From: an uncultured Sphingomonas sp.
Lineage (GTDB): Bacteria > Pseudomonadota > Alphaproteobacteria > Sphingomonadales > Sphingomonadaceae
Reading direction: 5' to 3'
Length of the DNA: 64,000 nucleotides
NCBI RefSeq assembly: GCF_936927845.1
Contig: NZ_CAKZHV010000032.1
Coordinates: 42,038-106,037, forward strand
Part shown: positions 49,378-57,446 of the stretch, one piece after another
Layout of the letters: each line of letters begins with the position of its first letter
Position numbering within the stretch: position 1 is the stretch's first letter
The notes under the pieces: model-generated
What the model saw: the letters and a program-made list of their open reading frames with translations, nothing else
Databases searched by the model: none
What the model was told of the DNA's origin: nothing
Program-made: the position numbers and the translations under genes

Positions 49378-50118
49378 TCATACCATCGCCATGCCGCCGT
49401 TGACGTGCAGCGTCTGCCCGGTGACGTAGCCCGCCTCCTTGGACGCGAGATAGACGACCGCCGCGGCGATGTCCTCTCCGGTACCCAGATCACCGTTCGG
49501 GATGCGCGCCGTCAATGCGCTCTTCTGCGCCTCGGGCAGCACGTCGGTCATCGCCGAGCGGATGAAGCCCGGGGCCACGCAATTCACCGTGATGTTGCGG
49601 CTGGCGAGCTCCTGCGCCAGCGCCTTCGACATGCCGACCAGCCCCGCCTTCGATGCGGCGTAATTCGCCTGACCCGGATTGCCCGTCTGCCCGACGACCG
49701 AGGTGATCGAGACGACGCGGCCGAAGCGCTGCTTCATCATCGGCTTGGCCGCCGCGCGGATCAGGCGGAACGCGGCCTCCAGGTTGACGCGGATCACTGC
49801 GTCCCATTCCTCGTCCTTCATCCGCATCGCGAGATTGTCGCGCGTGACGCCGGCGTTGTTGACGAGAATGTCCAGCCGCCCGCCCAGCGCCTGTACCGCG
49901 GCGGGCACGAGCCCGTCGACCGAGGCGGCGTCCGACAGGTTCGCCGGCACCGCGACATGGTCACCGTCCAGCGTCGCACGGAAAGCCTCAAGCTTGTCGG
50001 CATTCGAGCCCGACACCGCCAGCCGCGCGCCCTGCGCCGCCAATCCGCGCGCGATCGCCGAACCAATCCCGCCCGACGCGCCGGTCACCAGCGCGGTCAT
50101 GCCTGAAAGATCGAACAT
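49378..50118 (-). CDS. fabG: 3-oxoacyl-[acyl-carrier-protein] reductase FabG
   Basis: FabG reduces 3-ketoacyl-ACP with NADPH. The 246-residue short-chain dehydrogenase shows the coenzyme loop ALVTGASGGIGSAIA, LVNNAGVTRDNL, and the catalytic triad SITSVVGQTGNPGQANYAASKAG (Ser, Tyr-x3-Lys), followed by VNCVAPGFIRSAMT. GAGGAGAAG precedes ATG 50118. It lies 23 bases after fabD. Confidence 0.97.
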   Translation of the reverse strand: MFDLSGMTALVTGASGGIGSAIARGLAAQGARLAVSGSNADKLEAFRATLDGDHVAVPANLSDAASVDGLVPAAVQALGGRLDILVNNAGVTRDNLAMRMKDEEWDAVIRVNLEAAFRLIRAAAKPMMKQRFGRVVSITSVVGQTGNPGQANYAASKAGLVGMSKALAQELASRNITVNCVAPGFIRSAMTDVLPEAQKSALTARIPNGDLGTGEDIAAAVVYLASKEAGYVTGQTLHVNGGMAMV

Positions 50119-50141
50119 GCTTCTTCTCCTCAGCTTGCCGG

Positions 50142-51101
50142 TCAGAGCGTCTTGGTCAGCGCTTCGACGTCGTCCATCGTCACCACGCTGGTGACGGTCG
50201 CGTCGGGCACGATCCGCTTGACCATCGGACCCAGCACCTTGCCGCCGAACTCGACGAACTCGGTCACGCCCGCCTCCGCCATCGCCAGCACCGATTCGCG
50301 CCAGCGCACGCGCCCCGTCACCTGCTCGACGAGCAAGCGCCGGATCGCGCCGGGATCAGCGACGGCTGCCGCATCGACGTTGGCGAACACGGGGACGAGC
50401 GGTGCGCGGAGATCGGCCTCGGCGAATGCCGCCTCCATCGCAGTCGCGGCATCCGCCATCAGCGCGCAGTGGAACGGTGCCGACACGGGCAGCAGCACCG
50501 CGCGCTTCGCGCCCATCTCCTTCGCCAGCGCGACCGCGCGCTCGACCGCGGCGCGGTGGCCGGAAATGACCACTTGGCTCGGATCATTGTCGTTGGCGAC
50601 CGTGCAGACCAGCTCCGCACCGCCCTCCGCCAGGATCGAATCGACCGCGGCGCCCGCGATCACGCTCGCCTTTTCCACATCCGCGCCGAGCAGCGCGGCC
50701 ATCGCCCCCTCGCCGACCGGCACCGCCGCCTGCATCGCGCGCCCGCGCAGCCGGAGCAGCCGCGCGGTGGTCGCCAGATCCAGCGCCTCGGCCGCGCACA
50801 AGGCGCTATATTCGCCCAGCGAGTGACCCGCGACATAATCGGCCTTGTCGGCCAGCCGCACGCCACCTTCGTGTTGCAGCACGCGCAAAGTCGCGATCGC
50901 ATTCGCCATGATCGCGGGCTGCGCATTCTCGGTCAGCGTAAGGTCGTCGGCGGGACCGTCCCACATCACGCGGCTCAGATGCTGGCCGAGCGCGTCGTCG
51001 ACCTCCTCGAACACCGCGCGCGCCGTCGGCGACGCGTCGGCGAGTGCGCGACCCATGCCGACCGCCTGGCTGCCCTGTCCGGGGAAAATGAATGCGCGCA
51101 T
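50142..51101 (-). CDS. fabD: malonyl-CoA:ACP transacylase FabD
   Basis: FabD loads malonyl groups onto ACP. The 319-residue enzyme begins RAFIFPGQGSQAVGMGRAL, has the Ser nucleophile in VAGHSLGEYSALCAAEAL, and the active His in VSAPFHCALMADAA. ATG 51101 is preferred because GAGAGG lies just upstream; ATG 51113 has none. It is the first of fabD-fabG-acpP-fabF-mltG. A glycosyltransferase gene lies 52 bases upstream on the same strand and may share its transcript. Confidence 0.97.
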   Translation of the reverse strand: MRAFIFPGQGSQAVGMGRALADASPTARAVFEEVDDALGQHLSRVMWDGPADDLTLTENAQPAIMANAIATLRVLQHEGGVRLADKADYVAGHSLGEYSALCAAEALDLATTARLLRLRGRAMQAAVPVGEGAMAALLGADVEKASVIAGAAVDSILAEGGAELVCTVANDNDPSQVVISGHRAAVERAVALAKEMGAKRAVLLPVSAPFHCALMADAATAMEAAFAEADLRAPLVPVFANVDAAAVADPGAIRRLLVEQVTGRVRWRESVLAMAEAGVTEFVEFGGKVLGPMVKRIVPDATVTSVVTMDDVEALTKTL

Positions 51102-51153
51102 CGCCCTCTCCATGCGTGAAGGGCTGCGCTGCTAGGCGCGAGGGCGGAAGCGG

Positions 51154-52611
51154 TCAACTGGAGCGGCGGACCAGCACGGCCTCCGGACTGGGCGCGAACA
51201 TCCGCCGGGCGACCGCACCGGGGACGAGCGGTTCGAGCCCCAGCGTACGCAGCATCGCCCCGACCCGCGTCGGCGGCGAAGGATAGCGCGCCAGCACCTG
51301 CCCCGCGGGCGCACGGTCCGCCTCCGCGATCTCCAGCCCACCGGCGCGCGCGGGTGCGTAGCGCAAATTCTCGCGCCCCGCGTACAGCATCGGGATCAGC
51401 GCGCGGCGTACCGTTTGCGGATCGGCCGCGATCACTTCGCGCGGGTGTGCGGCGGACGCCTCGACCATCGCCTCCATCACCCAGCGCGGATGCGCGTTGC
51501 CGACGCCCATCAGCAGCAGGTTGCTCGACACCAGCACGGTCAGCAGTATCACCCGCCAGACGGCGGCGAGCCGCGCTACCCAGGTTGCGACGATCACAAC
51601 CGCGGCAAGCGCGGGCAACGTGAAGTAGCGTGGGTTGAGCACCAGCTTGCCGTAGAGCACCGCGACCAGCACGAACATCGCGCCCGCCATCGCGGCGAGC
51701 ACCACCATCCGCGGACGCTGCGCGCGCGGCACAAGGCCCCACGCTCCCAGCGTCATCGCCGCGCCCGCGATCCAGAACAGCAGCCCGAAATCGTCGTTGA
51801 TTATCAGCACCAGCAGCGGATCGATCGGCGGCCACAGCAGGAAATTGCCCTCCATGTTCGCCGCGCGGTCGATGTGATCGTCGTGATTGAACGCGATGGT
51901 GTAGCGCCGCAGCGGATCGCCGGTCAGCGCCCATTGATACAGCGCCTCGCCGCCCAGCACGACCGCGACGCCGACGCCTGCCGCGATCAGCACGCCGCGC
52001 GGCACCGGGCGCCCGAGCACGAACAACGGCACCAGTCCAACGAGCGGCAGCACGCTCGTCTCACGGCACAGCACCGCCACCCCGAACATGATGCCAGCCG
52101 CCACGCCGCGCACGTAACCCGCGCGGTCCGCCCGCGCGCCGCCCAGCAGCATCACGCCGAGCACCAACGCCGCCGCCTCGATCAGATCGACCGACACGGT
52201 CGTCGCGTGACTGACGATCACCGGCAGCGTCGCGGTCAGCAGCGCGGCGATCCATCCGGCGCGCGCCCCCACCACCTTCGCCGCAAACGCGCCCGTCACC
52301 GCGACTACAACCGCGTAGAAGATCATCGCCGTCACCGCGAACGCCGCGAACCCCTCCCCGATCGTACGCAGCACCGCGGCAAAGGTCAGGGTCAGCGGAA
52401 AACGCGTGGTCCAGTGATTGTCGCCCGCGAACGGCGGCTGCGTCATCACCTTCATCGCGCCCTGCCAGTAGAGCGAGTCGTCCGACGCCTCGAACCCGAT
52501 CCAGCCGATCCACAGCGCGGCCGCGGCACAGGCGAGTAGCACCAGCAGCCACGGCAGCGCGCGCGCGCGGTCGGTCGCTTCGATGCGATGGAAGGTGTGA
52601 TGCATCTTCAT
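51154..52611 (-). CDS. polytopic family-39-like (ArnT/PMT type) glycosyltransferase
   Basis: The 485-residue membrane protein has an N-terminal membrane segment (LPWLLVLLACAAAALWIGW) followed by the first-loop acidic motif GFEASDDSLYWQGAMK (Asp-Asp, typical of lipid-linked-sugar GT-C enzymes) and about ten further hydrophobic segments. The C-terminal 100 residues are soluble (HPREVIAADPQTVRRA). It would transfer a sugar from a polyprenyl carrier outside the inner membrane; donor and acceptor are unknown. ATG 52611 is used because upstream in-frame sequence is non-conserved Arg-rich. Confidence 0.82.
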   Translation of the reverse strand: MKMHHTFHRIEATDRARALPWLLVLLACAAAALWIGWIGFEASDDSLYWQGAMKVMTQPPFAGDNHWTTRFPLTLTFAAVLRTIGEGFAAFAVTAMIFYAVVVAVTGAFAAKVVGARAGWIAALLTATLPVIVSHATTVSVDLIEAAALVLGVMLLGGARADRAGYVRGVAAGIMFGVAVLCRETSVLPLVGLVPLFVLGRPVPRGVLIAAGVGVAVVLGGEALYQWALTGDPLRRYTIAFNHDDHIDRAANMEGNFLLWPPIDPLLVLIINDDFGLLFWIAGAAMTLGAWGLVPRAQRPRMVVLAAMAGAMFVLVAVLYGKLVLNPRYFTLPALAAVVIVATWVARLAAVWRVILLTVLVSSNLLLMGVGNAHPRWVMEAMVEASAAHPREVIAADPQTVRRALIPMLYAGRENLRYAPARAGGLEIAEADRAPAGQVLARYPSPPTRVGAMLRTLGLEPLVPGAVARRMFAPSPEAVLVRRSS

Positions 52612-52816
52612 GCGCGCGGGCCTAGTCCCGCGCCGCTTGCGATTTGGTTGAAGCGCGTAAAAACGCAGGGTTGCTGACACCCCGTTCAGGAAGCGCGCCG
52701 ATCCGCGACAATTTGCGACCAATTGGCGCGGCCTGCGACACGGGAACGCGACACGCGCTTCCTAATTTAGCTCTCGAGGGCGGGTGACGCCGCCGCGAAC
52801 AACGGGAGCCACGATC

Positions 52817-53173
52817 ATGTTCAAGAAGATCATCCTTTCCGCCATTTCCGCTTCGGTCGCGCTGACACCGATCGTCGCTGCCTCGGCCGAGGCGCAGACC
52901 CGCACCGTCACCACGGTGAAGGAGCGTCGCAACGGCACGGTGGTCCAGCGCACGGTGACGACGCAGGCGAACGGACGCAACTGGCGCGCCGGCCAGCGCT
53001 TCGACCGCCGCTATGCGCCCAATTACGCGCAGATCGACTATCGCCAGTTCCGCGGTCGCGGCCTCTACGCCCCGCCGCGCGGTTATCGCTGGGTCCGCTC
53101 GGGCCGCGATGCAGTGCTCGTCTCGGATCGTGGCGGCACGGTCCGCACGGTGGTGACGCGGATTTACCGCTGA
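52817..53173 (+). CDS. RcnB-family periplasmic protein
   Basis: The 118-residue protein begins with signal peptide MFKKIILSAISASVALTPIVAASAEA. The mature part matches the RcnB fold used in nickel/cobalt homeostasis in enterobacteria: NWRAGQRFDRRYAPNY, IDYRQFRGRGLYAPPRGYRWVRSGRDAVLVS. RcnB-like proteins are abundant in sphingomonads, and a metal role is not shown here. GGGAG precedes ATG 52817. A Gly-rich hairpin follows downstream as terminator. Confidence 0.9.
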   Translation: MFKKIILSAISASVALTPIVAASAEAQTRTVTTVKERRNGTVVQRTVTTQANGRNWRAGQRFDRRYAPNYAQIDYRQFRGRGLYAPPRGYRWVRSGRDAVLVSDRGGTVRTVVTRIYR

Positions 53174-53236
53174 GCCGACGAACACCCGCCCCGGCTTGCG
53201 TCACGACGCAAGCTCGGGTATCGGACAACCCGCTTC

Positions 53237-53275
53237 GGGCGGGATGGCATGGCCGTCCCGCCCTTCGCTTGTTTC
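53237..53275 (+). terminator. probable terminator after the RcnB-like gene
   Basis: GGGCGGGA (53237-53244) and TCCCGCCC (53256-53263) form an 8-bp stem with an 11-base loop, followed by TTCGCTTGTTTC. It lies 64 bases after the stop codon and before the rpsF leader. Confidence 0.55.
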
Positions 53276-53344
53276 AAGACGACAGCCGGAGGGGCGGTGC
53301 GCATGGGGCGTCCGTCAGCGATCGGCCAACATAGAAGGTAGCAC

Positions 53345-53785
53345 ATGGCTCTCTACGAGCACGTGTTCCTTGCGCGCCAGGATCTGGCACAAGCGCAGGT
53401 GGACACGCTGGCTGAAAACGCCAGCAAGATCGTGACCGACCACGGTGGTCGCGTCGTGAAGACCGAGAATTGGGGCCTACGCAGCCTCGCGTACCGCATC
53501 GCGAAGAACCGCAAGGCGCATTACGTGATGCTCGAGATCGACGCACCCGGCGACACCGTCGCCGAGATCGAGCGTCAGGCGGGCATCAACGAAGACATCA
53601 TCCGCTACATGACCGTTCGCGTCGACGAGCTGGAGCAGGGTCCGACCGTCATGATGCGCAAGCAGGAGCGCGACCGTGAGCGTCGTGCCGACCGCGGCGA
53701 GCGTGGCGGCGACCGCGGTGAGCGTGGTGGTGATCGCGGCGATCGTGGTGACCGTGGCCCCCGCCGTGAGGAGGAGTTCGCGTAA
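53345..53785 (+). CDS. rpsF: 30S ribosomal protein S6
   Basis: S6 binds 16S rRNA central domain together with S18. The core (ALYEHVFLARQDLAQAQVD to IRYMTVRVDELEQGPTVM) is about 110 residues. A C-terminal tail of about 35 residues is almost pure Arg, Gly, Asp and Glu in repeats (GERGGDRGERGGDRGDRG), longer than in E. coli. The stop overlaps the rpsR start by one base (TAATG), the usual rpsF-rpsR coupling. Confidence 0.97.
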   Translation: MALYEHVFLARQDLAQAQVDTLAENASKIVTDHGGRVVKTENWGLRSLAYRIAKNRKAHYVMLEIDAPGDTVAEIERQAGINEDIIRYMTVRVDELEQGPTVMMRKQERDRERRADRGERGGDRGERGGDRGDRGDRGPRREEEFA

Positions 53786-54009
53786 TGGCCCGTCCGTTTT
53801 TCCGTCGTCGCAAGTCGTGCCCGTTCAGCGCCAAGGATGCGCCCCGGATCGACTACAAGGACGTCCGTCTGCTCCAAGGCTTCGTGTCCGAGCGCGGCAA
53901 GATCGTGCCCTCGCGCATCACCAGCGTGTCGGCCAAGAAGCAGCGTGAGCTCGCGCAGGCGATCAAGCGTTCGCGTCACCTGGGCCTGCTGCCCTACATC
54001 GTGAAGTAA
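53785..54009 (+). CDS. rpsR: 30S ribosomal protein S18
   Basis: The 74-residue protein reads RRKSCPFSAKDAPRIDYKDVRLLQGFVSERGKIVPSRITSVSAKKQRELAQAIKRSRHLGLLPY in order (key parts CPFSAKDAPRIDYKD, SERGKIVPSRIT, QAIKRSRHLGLLPY), matching S18 fully. It binds next to S6 on the small subunit. It overlaps rpsF by one base and lies 12 bases before rplI. Confidence 0.98.
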   Translation: MARPFFRRRKSCPFSAKDAPRIDYKDVRLLQGFVSERGKIVPSRITSVSAKKQRELAQAIKRSRHLGLLPYIVK

Positions 54010-54021
54010 GGAGTAGCAGAC

Positions 54022-54615
54022 ATGGACGTCATTCTGCTCGAGCGCGTCGAGAAGCTCGGCGCCATCGGCGACGTGGTGAAGGTAAAGGACGGGTTCGCCC
54101 GCAACTTCCTGCTGCCGCGCAAGAAGGCGCTGCGCGCCAACGAAGCCAACCGCAAGGTGTTCGAGGCCAACCGCGCTCGCATCGAGGCCGACAACGCGGC
54201 GCGCCGCGGCGACGCCGAGAAGGAAGCCGGCAACTTCAAGGACGCGCAGATCACGCTGATCCGCCAGTCGTCGAACACCGGTCAGCTCTACGGCTCGGTC
54301 GCGGTGCGCGATCTGGTCGAGTCGCTGGTCGCCGAAGGCTACAAGGTTTCCAAGAGCCAGGTCGTGCTCGATCGTCCGATCAAGGCGATCGGCCTGTACG
54401 ACGTCAAGGTGCAGCTGCATCCCGAGGTCGTGGTGAACGTCAAGGTCAACGTCGCACGCTCGCCCGAAGAGGCCGAGATGCAGGCGTCGGGCGTCGACGT
54501 CATGCAGCAGGTCTTCGAGGAAGGCCGCGACCAGGGCGGCTTCGTCGAGGCGTATGATCCGAATGCAGAGCCCGGTGCCACTGCCGAGGTCCAGCAGGAT
54601 CAGGCGCAGGGCTGA
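54022..54615 (+). CDS. rplI: 50S ribosomal protein L9
   Basis: L9 binds 23S rRNA near the L1 stalk and stabilises translational fidelity. The N-terminal domain reads VILLERVEKLGAIGDVVKVKDGFARNFLLPRKKAL in pieces (LLERVEKLG, DGFARNFLLP), joined by a long helix to a C-terminal domain ending with the conserved LHPEVVVNVKVNV. At 197 residues it is longer than the E. coli protein because of a C-terminal acidic tail (EEGRDQGGFVEAYDP). AAGGAG precedes ATG 54022. A strong terminator follows. Confidence 0.97.
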   Translation: MDVILLERVEKLGAIGDVVKVKDGFARNFLLPRKKALRANEANRKVFEANRARIEADNAARRGDAEKEAGNFKDAQITLIRQSSNTGQLYGSVAVRDLVESLVAEGYKVSKSQVVLDRPIKAIGLYDVKVQLHPEVVVNVKVNVARSPEEAEMQASGVDVMQQVFEEGRDQGGFVEAYDPNAEPGATAEVQQDQAQG

Positions 54616-54639
54616 CGCCTACGCCGCTCCGGCAACAAG

Positions 54640-54669
54640 AAAGGCCGCCCGGGCAACCGGGCGGCCTTT
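54640..54669 (+). terminator. rho-independent terminator of rpsF-rpsR-rplI
   Basis: A 13-bp perfect stem (AAAGGCCGCCCGG with its complement) around a GCAA tetraloop is followed by TTTT-CTGCTTT. It starts 25 bases after the rplI stop. The AAA/TTT ends make it bidirectional, so it could also serve the small minus-strand gene next to it. Confidence 0.9.
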
Positions 54670-54709
54670 TCTGCTTTGGACGGTCGCGGCCGTGACCGGC
54701 GACCAACGC

Positions 54710-54787
54710 TTACGGGTTCATCAGCACCGCCGACACGACGGCCGAGAACGGGATCAGCGCGAGGATCACGGGGAAAAGCTGTTTCAT
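54710..54787 (-). CDS. 25-residue hydrophobic small protein
   Basis: A minus-strand frame reads MKQLFPVILALIPFSAVVSA (first 20 residues) then VLMNP and TAA: one charged residue followed by a single membrane helix with two prolines. AAGGTG lies seven bases before the ATG. The downstream bidirectional rplI hairpin can act as its terminator. No family is recognised, and such short genes are easily missed. Overall length, start signal and helix character support a real small membrane protein, but the reading frame is too short for statistical proof. Confidence 0.5.
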   Translation of the reverse strand: MKQLFPVILALIPFSAVVSAVLMNP

Positions 54788-54950
54788 GGCATCACCTTGC
54801 GACGACGAGAACGTGTTGCGAGGTAGAATGCACGAAGCGGATCAGGGTTTCCCGTAAGTTAACAAGCGCGGCGTTCCGCCGTGACACACCACTTGGGCGC
54901 GACAGCGGCGGCCGGCCGATGTGCGGCTCCACCTCGCCCGGATCGGCGCG

Positions 54951-55442
54951 CTACAATCCTTGCACCGCGCGGAACTGGACGCGCGCTTCCTCGCCCATCA
55001 AGTGCTGCAACACCACCCACAGGCCCGCGACCGCCTCACCGCCCGCCGCCTTGTAGGCGCGCGCGACATTGTCGTGGAGATTGTCGAAGATCGCCTTTTC
55101 CAGCTTCTCGCCTTCGGGCGTTAGCTTGAGCAGCCGCTGGCGCCGGTCGCGGTCGCCGGTGTGCTGTTCCATCAATCCCTTCGCGATCAACTGCTTGGCG
55201 ACGCGTCCGAACGACTGCTTCGTGATGCCGAGGATCGCGAGCAGCGCGGTCACGTTGATGCCCGGCTGGCGGGCGACGAAATACATAATCCGGTGGTGCG
55301 CGCGTCCGAGCCCGAGCGCGGCCAGCGTATCGTCGGCGTGCCGCAGATGCCGCGTGTTGCTGAGAAAGAGCAGGTCCATGCCACCACGAATGGTTTCTTC
55401 GCGCAGGAATTGGTCGCGGGGCGGCATCACGATCTCGCTCAT
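54951..55442 (-). CDS. MarR-family transcriptional regulator
   Basis: The 163-residue protein has the MarR layout: dimerisation helix (MDLLFLSNTRHLRHADDTL), LGRAHHRIMYFVARQPGINVTALLAILGITKQSFGRVAKQLIAKGLMEQ with recognition helix TKQSFGRVAKQLI, and wing GDRDRRQRLLKLTPEG. A palindromic site lies just upstream of its start, suggesting autoregulation. No other gene is close enough to be an evident target besides the divergent or adjacent small protein and mutL regions. The ligand is unknown. Confidence 0.92.
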   Translation of the reverse strand: MSEIVMPPRDQFLREETIRGGMDLLFLSNTRHLRHADDTLAALGLGRAHHRIMYFVARQPGINVTALLAILGITKQSFGRVAKQLIAKGLMEQHTGDRDRRQRLLKLTPEGEKLEKAIFDNLHDNVARAYKAAGGEAVAGLWVVLQHLMGEEARVQFRAVQGL

Positions 55443-55460
55443 GCGACAAATGATGCCGCG

Positions 55461-55480
55461 GTAATCTAGGTTACGCTAGA
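55461..55480 (-). promoter_or_regulatory. candidate operator of the MarR regulator
   Basis: The segment contains GTAA-N6-TTAC (55461-55474) overlapping TCTAG-N6-CTAGA (55465-55480), two imperfect nested palindromes of the size and spacing bound by MarR dimers. It lies 18 bases upstream of the MarR start codon, where the promoter must be, so bound protein would repress its own gene. Confidence 0.5.
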
Positions 55481-55536
55481 CCCAAGTTGCACCATGCCGC
55501 GTCCTACAATCGGGCGGTTACTCAAGGACCGGCTGG

Positions 55537-57312
55537 TCATCGGCGTCCGAACAGCTTCTCGATATCGCCGTGCGCCAGCTTCACCCAGGTCGGCCGCCCA
55601 TGGTTGCACTGGCCCGAGTGCGGCGTCGCCTCCATCTCGCGCAGCAACGCGTTCATCTCCGCCACCGCCAGCACGCGTCCCGCCCGCACCGAACCGTGGC
55701 ACGCCATCGTTCCCGCGATCGCGTCGAGCCGCTCGCGCAACGACAGCGCCTCGTCGAACGCCGCCAGCTCGTCGGCCAGATCGGCGACCAGCCCGGTCGG
55801 GTCGGCGCTGCCAAGCAGCGCGGGCGTGGCGCGCACCAGCATCGCACACGGGCCGAAGCGTTCCAGCACCAGTCCCAGTTCGGCCAGCTCGCCGATCCGC
55901 GCCTCCAATCGGTCGCATGCCGGCTCCTCCAGCTCGACCACCTCGGGCAGCAGCAGCGCTTGGCTCGCGACGGTGCCGCCCGCCAGCGCGCGGCGCATCC
56001 GTTCGAGCACGAGCCGTTCGTGCGCGGCATGCTGGTCGACCAGGACCAGACCGTCGGCCGCTTCGGCGACGATATAGGTCTTGCTCACCTGCCCCCGCGC
56101 GACGCCGAGCGGATGGTCGGTCGTCGCAGGGATCGGCGCCCAGGCGGGCTCGGCACGCGCCAGCGGCGGCGCGGCGATGAAGCTGGAGCGCCGTTCGTTG
56201 ACGAACGACGATGCGGTCGCGGCCGTCCGTTCGAGCAAACTCGTCTGCGCGTCAGCCGCAGCAACGGGAGCGACTGGTTCGGGCCGCCACATCGCCAGCG
56301 CGTCCTCGCTCGGTCGCTGCACCGCGCGGTGACCCGCCTCGTCGAGCGCACGGCGAAGGCCCGAGACGATCATGCCGCGGATCATCGCCGGGTCGCGGAA
56401 CCGCACCTCGGTCTTGGCAGGATGGACGTTCACGTCAACCAGATCGGCGGGCAGATCGAGGAACAGCGCCACCACCGCGTGACGATCGCGCGGCATCATT
56501 TCGGCATAGGCACCGCGCAGCGCACCGAGCAGCAGGCGATCCTTCACCGGGCGCCCGTTGACGAACAGATATTGATGGTCGGCCACCCCGCGGTGAAAGG
56601 TCGGCAGCCCGGCGACACCGCCCAGCACCACGTCCTCGCGCCGGAAGTCGATCGCGACCGCATTGTCGGCGAGCGCGCGGTCGGTCAACGCCGCGACGCG
56701 CGCGGGGCGGTCGTGCTGCGCGGGGACACTCAACACCCGGCGGCCGTCATGCTCCACCGCAAAGGCGATCTCCGGCCGGGCGAGCGCGAGCCGGCGCACG
56801 ACGTCGAGACACGCGCCATATTCGGCACGCGGACTACGCAGGAACTTGCGCCGCGCCGGCACGCGCGCGAACAGCGCCTCCACCACCACGCGCGTGCCCG
56901 GCGGCAGCGCCGCGGGCCCTTCGCGCACCACCACGCCATTGTCGACGGCGCGCGCCCAGCCTTCCGCGCCCGGCGGGCGGCTCTCGATCGTCACCCGCGC
57001 GACGCTCGCGATCGAGGGCAGCGCCTCGCCGCGAAAGCCGAGCGTCTCGACCCGGTCGATATCCTCGTGCGGCAGCTTGGAGGTGGCGTGCCGCTCCAGC
57101 GCCAGCGCGATCTCGGCGGCCGTCATGCCGCACCCGTCGTCCGCGACCGCAATCCGCTCCACCCCGCCTGCCGACAGCTCGACCGCGATGCGCGTCGCGC
57201 CCGCGTCGATCGCATTCTCGACCAGTTCCTTCAACGCACTGGCCGGTCTTTCCACCACTTCACCGGCGGCGATACGGTTGACCAAATGCTCGGGCAGACG
57301 ACGTATTGACAC
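55537..57312 (-). CDS. mutL: DNA mismatch repair protein MutL
   Basis: MutL links MutS recognition to strand incision. The start GTG 57312 gives SIRRLPEHLVNRIAAGEVVERPASALKELVENAIDAGAT-type beginning (key parts RIAAGEVVERP, ELVENAIDAGAT), then VADDGCGM, a GFRGEALPSI ATP lid and VNVHPAKTEVRF. The C-terminal domain holds DQHAAHERLVLE, the DQHA-x2-E-x4-E endonuclease motif, so this MutL probably nicks DNA itself, as in bacteria without MutH. 591 residues. It diverges from mreB. Confidence 0.97.
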   Translation of the reverse strand: MSIRRLPEHLVNRIAAGEVVERPASALKELVENAIDAGATRIAVELSAGGVERIAVADDGCGMTAAEIALALERHATSKLPHEDIDRVETLGFRGEALPSIASVARVTIESRPPGAEGWARAVDNGVVVREGPAALPPGTRVVVEALFARVPARRKFLRSPRAEYGACLDVVRRLALARPEIAFAVEHDGRRVLSVPAQHDRPARVAALTDRALADNAVAIDFRREDVVLGGVAGLPTFHRGVADHQYLFVNGRPVKDRLLLGALRGAYAEMMPRDRHAVVALFLDLPADLVDVNVHPAKTEVRFRDPAMIRGMIVSGLRRALDEAGHRAVQRPSEDALAMWRPEPVAPVAAADAQTSLLERTAATASSFVNERRSSFIAAPPLARAEPAWAPIPATTDHPLGVARGQVSKTYIVAEAADGLVLVDQHAAHERLVLERMRRALAGGTVASQALLLPEVVELEEPACDRLEARIGELAELGLVLERFGPCAMLVRATPALLGSADPTGLVADLADELAAFDEALSLRERLDAIAGTMACHGSVRAGRVLAVAEMNALLREMEATPHSGQCNHGRPTWVKLAHGDIEKLFGRR

Positions 57313-57446
57313 CGCGCAGGCACTAGCCCAAGCGGCGGCATCCCGCGACCCGAAAGATTGCTGTCGCGAAGCCGCATCGGTGGCTTCGAGGGCCGGGCAC
57401 AGGCAAGAACCGCCGGCCAACGGCGACACACGGAAACGCATCTCAC

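Noticed and set aside
53690..53775. tandem repeat in rpsF as a separate repeat element
   Set aside because: It is codon-level low complexity inside a normal gene rather than a mobile repeat.
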